The notes: generated by a model not told the origin, from the letters alone. A DNA stretch of 39,835 bases from Actinomycetes bacterium (GCA_024639225.1 JAHEIS010000006.1:1-39835), one strand, 5' to 3'; positions 9,093-18,490 are shown, counted from the first letter of the stretch. Program-made: numbers and translations.

Positions 9093-9934
9093 GCTGGCTC
9101 ACCGAGCCCCTCGGCTTCGAGTTCATGCGCATGGCCCTGCTGGGCTCCCTGCTGGTCGGGGTGAGCTGCGCGACCGTCGGCGTCTATGTGGTCCACCGCC
9201 GGCTGGCGTTTCTGGGTAACGCCGTCGCCCACACGGTGCTGCCCGGCGTCGTACTCGCGATCATCTTCGGCGGCAGCCTGATCGTCGGCGCGCTGATCGC
9301 CGCGGTGGTCACGTCGCTCGCCATCGCCCTTACCTCGAGCCGGGCGGCCGTCGGGGAGGACACCGCGATCGGGGTCGTCTTCAGCGCGATGTTCGCCCTG
9401 GGCATCCTGCTGATCAGCACGCGCGACTCCTTCCGCGATCTCACCGATGTCCTGTTCGGCGACATCCTCGGTGTGACGGACGGCGAGCTGCTGACGATCG
9501 GCGGCATCGCCGTGCTCGCGGTCGGCCTCACCGTTGCCTTCCACAAGGAACTGGAGCTCACGACGGCCGACCCGGTGCACGCGGCGGCGATCGGGCTCAA
9601 CCCGGAGTGGATCCGGACGGGGCTGCTCCTTCTGCTCGCCCCCGTCACGGTGGCCGGGATCCAAGCCGTCGGGATCATCATGGTGACCGCGCTACTGGTG
9701 ACACCCGCCGCCACGGCCTCGCTTCTGACCCGCCGCCTCATCCCGATGATGCTGCTGTCGAACGTCGTCGCCGCGATCTCGTGTATCGCCGGACTGCTGC
9801 TCTCCTGGCATCTGGACGCGTCTTCAGGGGCCGCGATCGTGCTGTGCGCCAGCGCGCTGTTCGCCGCGGCCTGGACGGTGGATCGCGTGCGACGCCTCCG
9901 CGCCGAGCGGATACCCGCGCCGAGCATTCCATGA
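9089..9934 (+). CDS. znuB: Zinc ABC transporter permease (ZnuB family)
   Basis: [53 protein letters not shown]...[20 protein letters not shown]-like ABC-3 permease (here [27 protein letters not shown]). GTGA overlap with znuC. Confidence 0.9.
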   Translation: MSWLTEPLGFEFMRMALLGSLLVGVSCATVGVYVVHRRLAFLGNAVAHTVLPGVVLAIIFGGSLIVGALIAAVVTSLAIALTSSRAAVGEDTAIGVVFSAMFALGILLISTRDSFRDLTDVLFGDILGVTDGELLTIGGIAVLAVGLTVAFHKELELTTADPVHAAAIGLNPEWIRTGLLLLLAPVTVAGIQAVGIIMVTALLVTPAATASLLTRRLIPMMLLSNVVAAISCIAGLLLSWHLDASSGAAIVLCASALFAAAWTVDRVRRLRAERIPAPSIP

Positions 9935-10040
9935 CCAGCTCGGAATAGAATCGCCCCGAGCCCGACGACAGGAGGCCGTCATCCCCGTTCCCGCTGATCC
10001 CGCCGAGAAGTTCCAGGCCTACGCCCATCCGAAGAGCCTC

Positions 10041-10886
10041 GTGAGCACTGAGTGGCTCGCCGAGCACCTCGACGATCCGAACGTCGTCGTAGCCGAGTCG
10101 GACGAGGACGTGCTGCTCTACGACACCGGGCACATCCCCGGCGCGGTCAAGATGGACTGGCACGCCGATCTCAACGACCCGGTCGCCCGCGACTACGTGG
10201 ACGGCGAGGGCTTCGCCCGGGTGATGTCGGCCCGTGGCATCACGCCGGACAGGACGATCGTCTTCTACGGCGACAACTTCAACTGGTGGGCCGCGTACGC
10301 CCTCTGGGTCTGCTCGCTGTTCGGACACGAAGACCTCCGTCTGCTCGACGGCGGCCGCCAGAAGTGGGTCGCCGAGGGGCGGCCCCTGACGACTGACGGG
10401 CCCGGGCGCGAGCCGTCCCGCTACCCGGTGCTCCCACGCGATGACGGATCGATCCGGGCTTTCAAGGAAGACGTCCTCGCTCACATGGGGGCGAAGGGGC
10501 GGATGGTGGACGTCCGCTCCCCGGGCGAGTACTCCGGCGAGCTCACCCACATGCCCGACTACCCCCAGGAGGGCGCATTGCGCGGCGGCCATGTGCCCGG
10601 CGCCCAGAACGTCCCGTGGAAGACCGCGGCCAACGATGACGGCACGTTCCGCGACGCCGACGAGCTGACCGAGATCTACCGGGCGGGCCTCGGCATCGCC
10701 GACGGCGAGGAGATCATCGCCTACTGCCGCATCGGCGAGCGCTCGAGCCACACCTGGTTCGTGCTGCGGCACCTGCTGGGCATGGAGAATGTGCGCAACT
10801 ACGACGGCTCATGGGTCGAGTGGGGCAACGCGGTCCGGGTGCCGATCGAACGGCCCGACCAGCCCATCCGCCCGCCCCTCGACTGA
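10041..10886 (+). CDS. Thiosulfate/3-mercaptopyruvate sulfurtransferase (two rhodanese domains)
   Basis: [39 protein letters not shown]...[12 protein letters not shown]...[11 protein letters not shown]...[23 protein letters not shown]. The true start is probably upstream (see findings). Confidence 0.92.
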   Translation: MSTEWLAEHLDDPNVVVAESDEDVLLYDTGHIPGAVKMDWHADLNDPVARDYVDGEGFARVMSARGITPDRTIVFYGDNFNWWAAYALWVCSLFGHEDLRLLDGGRQKWVAEGRPLTTDGPGREPSRYPVLPRDDGSIRAFKEDVLAHMGAKGRMVDVRSPGEYSGELTHMPDYPQEGALRGGHVPGAQNVPWKTAANDDGTFRDADELTEIYRAGLGIADGEEIIAYCRIGERSSHTWFVLRHLLGMENVRNYDGSWVEWGNAVRVPIERPDQPIRPPLD

Positions 10887-10894
10887 GCGACGCG

Positions 10895-11326
10895 ATGCCC
10901 GCGGAGCTGGACGAGATCGTCGACCTCTTCGCCGCGTCGCCGAAGGGGATGCGGCTCGAGCTGCTGCTCGACTACGCGAACCGGCTGCCGCCCCTACCCG
11001 ATGATCTGGCCGCGGACCGAGGACGTCTCGAGCAGGTCCACGAGTGCCAGACGCCGTTCTTCGTCGCCGCCGAGCACAGCGGGGACGGGATCGCGCTGCA
11101 CTTCGACGCGCCACCGGAGGCACCCACCACCCGGGGCTACGCATCCGTGCTCGCCGCCGGTCTGTCCGGTGCCCCCGCCGAGGACATCCTCGCCGTGCCG
11201 AACGACTTCTACGTGGGCATGGGCCTGGGAGAGCTGATCAGCCCGCTCCGCCTCCGCGGCATGGGGGCGATCCTCGGCACGATCAAGCGCCTCGTGGTCG
11301 AGGACATCGAGGGCGGCAGCGGCTGA
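10895..11326 (+). CDS. SufE family protein
   Basis: MPAELDEIVDLFAASPKGMRLELLLDYANRLPPLPDDLA...VHECQTPFFVAAE...LGELISPLRLRGMGAILGTIKR: SufE signature with the acceptor Cys. Confidence 0.9.
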   Translation: MPAELDEIVDLFAASPKGMRLELLLDYANRLPPLPDDLAADRGRLEQVHECQTPFFVAAEHSGDGIALHFDAPPEAPTTRGYASVLAAGLSGAPAEDILAVPNDFYVGMGLGELISPLRLRGMGAILGTIKRLVVEDIEGGSG

Positions 11327-11342
11327 CGAACGCGATCGCGCC

Positions 11343-11939
11343 ATGGGCGCGGGCATCGGTGTCGGGGTCGCGCTCGGCGTAGCCCGGGGTCTCGTAATGG
11401 ACAACCTGGCGGTCAGTGTCGCCATCGGCGTCGCGCTGGGCGTCGCCTTCGGCGCCGGAATGACCTCTCAGCTCGGCGGCGCCCCGGGCGCCGACACATC
11501 GGAGATCGGGACGAACCCCGGGCGCCCGCTGCGGTGGTCCATCTGCAACGTCGCGTGGGTGACCGCGAACCGCTCGACGAGCATCGCGGCGACCGCCCGC
11601 CGGCGCTCATGGCAGTCCTGGTCATCGCCGACGATGACGTGGGCCGACAGAGCGGGAAATCCGGAGGTGATCTCCCAGACATGGAGGTCGTGCACCTCTC
11701 GTACCCCACGTACCGCGGCGATCGCCGCGCCGACCTCCTCGGGGTCGATGCCGGCCGGCGCGGCCTCCAGGAGCACCCGTACCGCGTCGCGGATGATGGA
11801 CCAGGCCCCGAGGCAGATCAGAGCCGCGATGCCAATGCTGATCAGGGGGTCCGCCCGCGTCCAGCCCGTGGTGATGACGATGAGCGCGGCGGCGATCACG
11901 CCGGCCGACCCGGCGGCGTCTGCCAGGACGTGGCGATAG
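11343..11939 (+). CDS. Putative small glycine-zipper-type protein; 3' extent uncertain
   Basis: MGAGIGVGVALGVARGLVMDNLAVSVAIGVALGVAFGAGM, a Gly/Ala/Val alternating stretch. The open frame then continues antisense over the CDF gene, so only the first ~45 codons look protein-like. Confidence 0.35.
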   Translation: MGAGIGVGVALGVARGLVMDNLAVSVAIGVALGVAFGAGMTSQLGGAPGADTSEIGTNPGRPLRWSICNVAWVTANRSTSIAATARRRSWQSWSSPTMTWADRAGNPEVISQTWRSCTSRTPRTAAIAAPTSSGSMPAGAASRSTRTASRMMDQAPRQIRAAMPMLIRGSARVQPVVMTMSAAAITPADPAASARTWR

Positions 11940-12406
11940 GCGGCGGTCATGTTGAGAGTCTCGCCACGCCCGCGGTGCAGAACAGCGGCCGCGACCAGGT
12001 TGACGAGCAACCCGGCGACCCCGATGAGCAGGACGCCCCGTCCGGACACGTCCGGCGGTGCGGACAAGCGGCCGACCGCCTCGATGACCACCCAGATCGC
12101 GACGGCCACGAGAGCGACGCCGTTGGCCAGCGCGGCCAGGATCTCGGCCCGCCGGAAGCCGAATGAACGCGCCGGTGTCGCCGGCCGCCCGGCGAGCCAG
12201 ACGGCGAAGAGCGCGAGCGCCAGCGAGGCGGCGTCGGTGAGCATGTGGCCGGCGTCGGCGAGGAGCGCGAGGCTGTTGAAGGCGATGCCGCCGACGAACT
12301 CGGCGACCATGAAGGCGACGATCAGAGCCAGGGCCAGAGACAGCGCCCGTCGGCCGCGCCGGGATCGGCCCGGTCGACCGTGATCGTGCGAGTGCCCCGT
12401 GCCCAT
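11468..12406 (-). CDS. Cation diffusion facilitator (CDF) family metal exporter
   Basis: MGTGHSHDHGRPGR, FNSLALLADAGHMLTDAASLALALFAVWLAGRPATPARSFGFRRAEILAALANG, ADAAGSAGVIAAALIV...DPLISIGIAALI: HxxxD metal sites of the CzcD/ZitB type. Confidence 0.92.
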   Translation of the reverse strand: MGTGHSHDHGRPGRSRRGRRALSLALALIVAFMVAEFVGGIAFNSLALLADAGHMLTDAASLALALFAVWLAGRPATPARSFGFRRAEILAALANGVALVAVAIWVVIEAVGRLSAPPDVSGRGVLLIGVAGLLVNLVAAAVLHRGRGETLNMTAAYRHVLADAAGSAGVIAAALIVITTGWTRADPLISIGIAALICLGAWSIIRDAVRVLLEAAPAGIDPEEVGAAIAAVRGVREVHDLHVWEITSGFPALSAHVIVGDDQDCHERRRAVAAMLVERFAVTHATLQMDHRSGRPGFVPISDVSAPGAPPS

Positions 12407-12496
12407 GCGCTGATTCTTGCAGGGGTGCAGGAGACTGACGAGAAGACCGTCCGTTAGCGTTCCCGACCGTCCTGCCCGGCCGAACCGGTGGTATCG

Positions 12497-13423
12497 ATGA
12501 CCCCCAGAGTCCTCTTGCTGAGCCTCGCCGCCCTGGCGCTCGTCGCCGGGATCGTCGGCTGCTCCGATGACCCGGAGCCGATCGGCGCGGGCGAGCTTGC
12601 GGGGATCAACGTCCGGGTGGCGCAGGCCCCGGGACCGGAGAACCGGGTGCTCACCGCGATATACGCCGAGGCGTACGCCGCGGCCGGAGCCGTCGTCGAG
12701 CTTGAGCCCCAGACGGGACCGGACGCCGTCCTGCAGGCGATCACCGACGATCAGGCCGACGTCGGCATCGACTTCGCCGGACGCCTCTACGCGGACGTGC
12801 TCGGCCTGGAGCTCGACCCGGACCGGCCGCCGGCGCGGGTCGAGGTCGCCCGAGCCGTAGCGGACGGGCTCATGCCCCGGGGCGTCAGCGCGCTCAACCG
12901 CGCTCCGTACAACGCCGTCGACCGGGTCGTCTGCTCGGGCGAGGCCCTGCGCCGCGTCCGCGCGACGAACCTCAGCCAGCTCGCGGCCGCGATCCGTCCG
13001 GTGCGCTATGCCGCCGGAGCGGACCAGCGCGGCGATGACGGTGTGCTCGTGGACCTCGCGCGGGTGTACCCCGGACTGTTCGACGATCCGTCGGGGGTCG
13101 CGCCGGGAACCCAGCTCGCCGCGGTACGCGACGGCGCCGCCGACTGCGCGCTCGGACCTGCGGGGTCGCCCCAGATCGAGCGCTTCGGCCTCCTGCCGCT
13201 CGTCGACGACGAGGGGGCCACTCCCCCGAACCAGGAGATCGTCATCGCCAACACCGAGTTCGTCCTGTCTGCGCCCGATGCGTTCGTGCGGCTGACGAAC
13301 CGGGTCACCGCCCTGATCACCGACGAGCGCGTGCGGCGGTGGAACTCCGCGGTTCAGCTCGACGGAGCAGAGCCCGAAGACGTCGCGCGACAGGCGCTCG
13401 AGGGCGCCGACCTGATCAGCTGA
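12497..13423 (+). CDS. Glycine betaine/osmoprotectant-type (OpuAC) substrate-binding lipoprotein, orphan
   Basis: MTPRVLLLSLAALALVAGIVGCSDDPE lipobox; NVRVAQAPGPENRVLTAIYAEAYAAAGAVVELEPQTGPDAVLQAITDDQADVGIDFAGRL. No ABC permease or ATPase gene adjacent. Confidence 0.65.
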   Translation: MTPRVLLLSLAALALVAGIVGCSDDPEPIGAGELAGINVRVAQAPGPENRVLTAIYAEAYAAAGAVVELEPQTGPDAVLQAITDDQADVGIDFAGRLYADVLGLELDPDRPPARVEVARAVADGLMPRGVSALNRAPYNAVDRVVCSGEALRRVRATNLSQLAAAIRPVRYAAGADQRGDDGVLVDLARVYPGLFDDPSGVAPGTQLAAVRDGAADCALGPAGSPQIERFGLLPLVDDEGATPPNQEIVIANTEFVLSAPDAFVRLTNRVTALITDERVRRWNSAVQLDGAEPEDVARQALEGADLIS

Positions 13424-13426
13424 GCG

Positions 13427-15325
13427 TCAGCCGGCGGCCTCGGCCGCCGCTTCCCAGTCGCGCATCTTCCAGCTGAGCTCCTGCTGGAGATCCCGGTGGC
13501 GGTCGCCGAGCTCACCGACACGCTCCGGGTCAGCCGCGACCGCGGGGTCGGCGAGCTCGCCTTCCACGCGCGCGATCTGAGTCTCCAGCTCGCTGATCTG
13601 CTTCTCGAGGCCCTCGACGGCCCGCCGCGAGGGACGCTTCGACGTCCGCGTGCGCGTGCGCGTACGCCGGCGACCACCGTCCGCGGTTCGCTTCCCGCTC
13701 GCGGACCCCCCTTTGCCGCGCCGGATCCGGGGCTCGGGTTCCGCCTCGTCGGAGCTCTGTGCCAGGAAGTCGGAGTAGTTGCCGCCGCGCAGGATCACGC
13801 CGCCGTCCTCGATGGACAACGTGTGGGTGGCGACGGTGTCGATCAGCGCGCGGTCGTGAGAGATCATCAGAATCGTGCCGTCGTAGGCCATCAGCGCCTC
13901 CTCGAGCGCCTCCCGACCGGCGATGTCGAGGTGGTTCGTCGGCTCGTCGAGCGCCAGCAGATTGCCCCCACCGGCGATGAGCCGGACCAGCGCGAGGCGG
14001 GCACGCTCGCCGCCCGACAGCGACTCGACCCGCCGGTCGACGTCGCGCTCGCCGAAGAGGAAACTGCCCAGGAGCGTCCGGGCCCCGGTCTGGTTGAGGC
14101 TGCTGCCGGCGAGCACGGTCTCGAGCAGCGTGCGCTGGTCGTCCAGCTCAGCGCCGTGCTGGGAGAAGTAGGCCGGCGACACTCGGGATCCCAGGCTCAC
14201 GCGACCACGCGCCGGGGCGCGCCGCCCGAGAATCGTCTCCATGAGGGTCGTCTTGCCCGATCCGTTGGGCCCGACCAGCGCAACCCGCCAACCGCGCTCA
14301 ACGCCGAACGAGCCCGAGCTCACCAGGGGCGTGTCGCCGGCGACGACATCGAGCCCCTCGGCGTCAACCACGACGCGGACGCTGCGTTCCGCGCGCGGAA
14401 AGCCGAACGCGATCGCCTTCTCACGGCTCGGCGCGGCGGGTGGCTCCATCTTCTCCAGCTGCTTCTTGCGCGCCTGGGCCTGGCGCGCCTTGGTCCCGGC
14501 GCTCCACCGCTCGACGAAGCGCTCCAGACGCGCGATCTCCGCGGCTTGACGCGCCGCCTCGGCGCTCTCCCGCCTCCGAGCCAGGGCCCGCTCACGGCGA
14601 TAGCGCGAGTATCCCATGGGCCAGTGGCGGGCGCGCCCGGACTCCACCTCGAGCACGCCGGTCGCGACGGACTCGAGGAACCAGCGGTCATGGGAGACGA
14701 CGACGGTCGCGGCCCCGAGTTCGGGGATGACCTCCTCGAGCCAGGTCACCGACGCGATGTCGAGATGGTTTGTCGGCTCATCCAGCAGGAGCACATCGGG
14801 CCGCGCCACGAGCGTCCGCGCGAGCGCGGCCCGGGTGAGCTCGCCACCGGACAGGCCCGAGATCTCTCGTTCGGACCACTCGGTGGGGATCCCGAGCCCC
14901 CGCATCACGCGCTCGGTCCAGGAACGCCACGCGTAGCCGCCGGCGCGCTCGAGCGCCGCCTGGGCCCGTTCGTAGTCGCGCAGGATGTCCTCAGTGGCAT
15001 CGCCGTCGGCCATACGAGACTCCAGCTCACCCAGGCGGGCCTCCGCCGCGCGGGCCGCGCTCTGTCCTTGGGCGATGTAGTCCCCCAGCTTCAGCCCGGC
15101 GTCCCGCTGCGGCCGCTGGTCGTGGAGCGCGATCACCTCACCGTTGACCCGGGAGACCTCGCCGTCGTCGGGCGACAGCTCGCCCGCCAGGATCCGCAGG
15201 AGTGTGCTTTTACCCGTGCCGTTGTCGCCGACGACCGCGAGGCGGTCACCGGGATCGATCCGGAACGAGACGTCGCGGAACAGGTCTCGGGAGCCGAAGG
15301 ATTTGGACAGGCGGGTGGCTTGCAC
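13427..15325 (-). CDS. ABC-F family ATP-binding protein
   Basis: Two ABC domains (GDNGTGKSTLLRIL...LSGGELTRAALARTLVARPDVLLLDEPTNHLD; GPNGSGKTTLMETIL...LSGGERARLALVRLIAGGGNLLALDEPTNHLD) and a C-terminal basic/coiled-coil extension. No transmembrane segments. Confidence 0.93.
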   Translation of the reverse strand: MQATRLSKSFGSRDLFRDVSFRIDPGDRLAVVGDNGTGKSTLLRILAGELSPDDGEVSRVNGEVIALHDQRPQRDAGLKLGDYIAQGQSAARAAEARLGELESRMADGDATEDILRDYERAQAALERAGGYAWRSWTERVMRGLGIPTEWSEREISGLSGGELTRAALARTLVARPDVLLLDEPTNHLDIASVTWLEEVIPELGAATVVVSHDRWFLESVATGVLEVESGRARHWPMGYSRYRRERALARRRESAEAARQAAEIARLERFVERWSAGTKARQAQARKKQLEKMEPPAAPSREKAIAFGFPRAERSVRVVVDAEGLDVVAGDTPLVSSGSFGVERGWRVALVGPNGSGKTTLMETILGRRAPARGRVSLGSRVSPAYFSQHGAELDDQRTLLETVLAGSSLNQTGARTLLGSFLFGERDVDRRVESLSGGERARLALVRLIAGGGNLLALDEPTNHLDIAGREALEEALMAYDGTILMISHDRALIDTVATHTLSIEDGGVILRGGNYSDFLAQSSDEAEPEPRIRRGKGGSASGKRTADGGRRRTRTRTRTSKRPSRRAVEGLEKQISELETQIARVEGELADPAVAADPERVGELGDRHRDLQQELSWKMRDWEAAAEAAG

Positions 15326-15355
15326 GACCCCGCAGGGTAGCGGCCGGCCGCGCGC

Positions 15356-17176
15356 TCAGAGCCGGAGCAGGCCGCCCGAGCTGATCACGGGCGCGCCGAC
15401 GACCTCGGGGGCCCCGAACAGGAAGCCCTGGGCGTAGTCGACGCCACACGCTGTCAGGAAGTCGGCAGTCTCCCGCCGCTCGACCCATTCCGCGACGACC
15501 TTCGCGTCGATGAGATGGGCGATCTCGGTGACCGATCGGACGACCGAGCAGCACAGCTCGTCCCCCGGCGCTGCGGTCACCCAGCGGCCGTCGATCTTGA
15601 GGATGTCGACCGGGAGCGCCCGGACCAGATCCAGCGAGCTCCATCCGCTGCCGAAGTCGTCGATGGCGATCCGACAGCCGTACGCGCGGAGATCAGCGAG
15701 CGCCGGGGCGAGCGCGCCGGGGTCCATGATCGCCGCGGTCTCCGTCACCTCCAGCGTGAGTCGGCTCGGATCCAGATCCGACCGCTTGAGCGCCGCCTTG
15801 ACGGCGGCGACGAACTGCCCGGACAGCGCGAATGGAACCGAGACGTTGACGCAACCGCGGGAGTCGCTCTCCTGGGCGAGCGTTGCGCAGGCGCTGTCCA
15901 GAACCCAGCGGTCGAGATCGCGCATCAATCCGAAGCGCTCAGCCGCCGGCAGGAAGCGGTCGGGCGTGATCATGCGTCCGTCGTCGTAGCGAAGGAGGAA
16001 CTCCCCGACCGGCGGCTGGTCGGCGCCAAGCGGCACGACGGCCTGACGCGCCAGCACGAGGTGGCCGTCACCGGCCGCTCGTGCCAGGCGCCGGGCCCAT
16101 TCGCGCGCATCGCTGCGCTCGGCCAGTCGGGGGTCGTCAGGATTGTAGACCTCGGTGCGATCCCGCCCGGACTCTTTCGCCAGATAGAGCGCCTCGTCGG
16201 CGTGATCCCAGGTGCCGGGACCGAGCGGCGCGACCCCGATACTGAGGGTGACCTCCCAGCCGGCCCCGGACTCGCCGAGCCCCCCACCCTTGACCGCCGC
16301 GCGCAGCGACTCTGCCCAGGCGTGTGCGGTCATGAGGTCAGGCTTGGTCAGAAGCACCGCGAACTCGTCGCCGCCGATGCGGGCGGCGACGCCCCCGCGG
16401 GGTGTCATCTCCTTCAGCACCTCCGCGAAGGCGCGGATCACATCGTCCCCGAGGCGGTGCCCGAGGGTGTCGTTCAGCGTTTTGAAGCGGTCGATGTCGA
16501 GCAGAGCCAGCATGGCCCCCTCGCCCATCTCCGCGCTGCGCCGGACCTCCTGCTCGAACGAGCTGCGGTTCTGAAGACCGGTGAGCTCATCCTGGCCGGC
16601 CACGACGACCAGCTCACGCTCCGTGCGTTCGAGCCGGGCCAGCGTTTGGCGCAGGTCCTCCTCTTTGAGCGCCCCACGCACCCGCCCGGCGGCCATCGCG
16701 GCCAGGGCACTGAGCATGTCAGCGTGGTGCCCACGGAAGAATCCGACTTCGGGGTGTTCGCAGTTGATCACCCCGATCAGGCCACCACCGTCGATGATCG
16801 GCACCGCCAGCTCAGACAGCCGCCTCTGACCGCCCGCGGCGTAGCGCGGGTCGAGGTCCGTGTCTCGCACGAGAATCGGCTTCGCCTCCCGGGCACAGGC
16901 GCCGACGACTCCCCAGCCGGCCGCGATCTCGACGGGTTCCTCGGGGTTGACGTGTCGGGGGCCTTGGGGCCCATGGGCGGCCTGGAGCGTCAGGACGCGA
17001 CGGTCGTCGCGGAGGTAGACCCCGCAGTCCGGGCTCCCGGTCGCCTCGACGACGCTGAGCGTGAGCGCTCCGAGGACCTCGGGAACGCTGACGGCGCTCG
17101 CGAGTCGGGACCCGCACCGACGCACCACGTCGAACTCGCCGGGCGGAGACGCGCCCATCTCATTCCGAACGGCCAT
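15356..17176 (-). CDS. GAF-GGDEF-EAL protein (cyclic-di-GMP turnover)
   Basis: GAF-like N-terminus, DELTGLQNRSSFEQEV...ARIGGDEFAVLL, and an EAL domain with EFLLRY, NVSVPF, LEVTETAAI, IAIDDFGSGWSSL, ILKIDGRWV, VVAEWVE, QGFLFG. Start at MAVRNEMGAS is approximate. Confidence 0.9.
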   Translation of the reverse strand: MAVRNEMGASPPGEFDVVRRCGSRLASAVSVPEVLGALTLSVVEATGSPDCGVYLRDDRRVLTLQAAHGPQGPRHVNPEEPVEIAAGWGVVGACAREAKPILVRDTDLDPRYAAGGQRRLSELAVPIIDGGGLIGVINCEHPEVGFFRGHHADMLSALAAMAAGRVRGALKEEDLRQTLARLERTERELVVVAGQDELTGLQNRSSFEQEVRRSAEMGEGAMLALLDIDRFKTLNDTLGHRLGDDVIRAFAEVLKEMTPRGGVAARIGGDEFAVLLTKPDLMTAHAWAESLRAAVKGGGLGESGAGWEVTLSIGVAPLGPGTWDHADEALYLAKESGRDRTEVYNPDDPRLAERSDAREWARRLARAAGDGHLVLARQAVVPLGADQPPVGEFLLRYDDGRMITPDRFLPAAERFGLMRDLDRWVLDSACATLAQESDSRGCVNVSVPFALSGQFVAAVKAALKRSDLDPSRLTLEVTETAAIMDPGALAPALADLRAYGCRIAIDDFGSGWSSLDLVRALPVDILKIDGRWVTAAPGDELCCSVVRSVTEIAHLIDAKVVAEWVERRETADFLTACGVDYAQGFLFGAPEVVGAPVISSGGLLRL

Positions 17177-17261
17177 GCCATGTGTTTCGGCGCCGGGGAG
17201 TGCGATCTGAAGGCCCATTCCGTAGACGAGCCGATCCGTGAAACGCGCTAGATTGGGAAAG

Positions 17262-18431
17262 ATGAATCTCATCAGCGACGCCGCGGGGGTCGACGCCCTC
17301 GTGCGTCGGGTGCGCGACGCGGGCCGATACGCCCTCGACTTCGAGTTCTTGTGGGAGAAGACCTACGCTCCCCTGCCCTGCCTGGCGCAGATCGCCGTGG
17401 AGGGCGAGATCTTCCTCGTCGACCCCATCGAGGGCGCCCCGCTCGAGCCCATCGCCCAGCTTGTTGACGACCCCGAGGTCTCCGTCGTGATGCATGCGCC
17501 GTCGGCCGATCTCACGCTCCTGGCCATGGCCCATGGAGTACGCCCCGCGAACCTCGAGGACGTGCAGCTGCTCGCCGGCTTCGTGGGCATGGGCGCCGGC
17601 CAGGGCCTCGGTGCGCTGATGTCGCGGGTCCTCGACGTGTCGATCGACAAGGGCGAGCGCTACACCGACTGGAGTCGACGACCCCTGCGCGACGCCCAGC
17701 TCGACTACGCGGCAGCAGACGTGGCCGACCTCATCGAGCTGGCCGACGAGCTCTGGTCCCGGGCCGAGGAGAGCGGACGAGCGGCCTGGGTCCGCGAGGA
17801 GATCGTGCGGCGCTTCGGCCCGGACACGCGCTGGATGCCCGAGCCGTCACGGGCGTGGCGGAAAGTCAAGGGCCAGGGGCGGCTCAACTCCCGCGACCGG
17901 GCCACTCTCGCCACCGTCGCGGAGTGGCGCGAGAAGCGCGCGGCCGCGATCAACCGGCCCGCGTCGTGGGTGGTCCCCGACCGGACGCTCATCGAGATCG
18001 CCCGGCGCAAGCCAGCCGACGTCGCCGCCCTGCGCCGGGAGCGCGGGCTGCCGGATCAGATCAAGGGCGCCGAGGCCGAGAGGCTGATCGATGCCGTCGC
18101 ACGGGGGGCGTCGACGGATCCGATCGGCATGCCCGCCGCCCCTCCCTCGCGGGTCCTGGCCCGTCTTGACGTGCTCGGGCCGCTGAGCCAGGTCATCATC
18201 AGCGCCCGCGCCAATGCCGAGGGCATCGCACCGAGCCTGATCGCGACCCGGGATGAGATCCACAACTACCTGATCGCCCGCATCACGGGCGACGGCCGGG
18301 AGAGCCCGCTCGCCTCCGGCTGGCGCCACGAGATCGCCGGATCCGCTCTCGATGAGTTGACGGACGGCCGCCTGAGCCTTACACCGCTCGCCGAGCCGCC
18401 CTACCTGCGCGAGGACCGCAACGCCGAATAG
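17262..18431 (+). CDS. rnd: Ribonuclease D-like 3'-5' exonuclease with HRDC domain
   Basis: YALDFEFLWEKTYAPLPCLAQIAVEG (DE), VVMHAPSADLTLL, LDYAAADVADLI (Y...D), then WREKRAAAINRPASWVVPDRTLIEIARRKP (HRDC). Confidence 0.92.
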   Translation: MNLISDAAGVDALVRRVRDAGRYALDFEFLWEKTYAPLPCLAQIAVEGEIFLVDPIEGAPLEPIAQLVDDPEVSVVMHAPSADLTLLAMAHGVRPANLEDVQLLAGFVGMGAGQGLGALMSRVLDVSIDKGERYTDWSRRPLRDAQLDYAAADVADLIELADELWSRAEESGRAAWVREEIVRRFGPDTRWMPEPSRAWRKVKGQGRLNSRDRATLATVAEWREKRAAAINRPASWVVPDRTLIEIARRKPADVAALRRERGLPDQIKGAEAERLIDAVARGASTDPIGMPAAPPSRVLARLDVLGPLSQVIISARANAEGIAPSLIATRDEIHNYLIARITGDGRESPLASGWRHEIAGSALDELTDGRLSLTPLAEPPYLREDRNAE

Positions 18432-18460
18432 TTCGTCAGGTCCTCAGATGGGGCGCGCGC

Positions 18461-18490
18461 CCCACCGGCCGGCCGAGGCCGCCCGGTGGG
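18461..18490. terminator. GC-rich hairpin downstream of RNase D; terminator-like or part of a structured RNA
   Basis: CCCACCGG...CCGGTGGG, perfect 8-bp inverted repeat with 14-nt loop, ~30 bp after the RNase D stop. No U-tract. Confidence 0.45.

Noticed and set aside
13496-15340. 614-aa plus-strand ORF opposite the ABC-F gene
   Set aside because: Antisense artefact; the minus-strand ABC-F protein has complete Walker and signature motifs.
15515-17251. 578-aa plus-strand ORF opposite the GGDEF-EAL gene
   Set aside because: Antisense artefact of high GC3; no domain signal.
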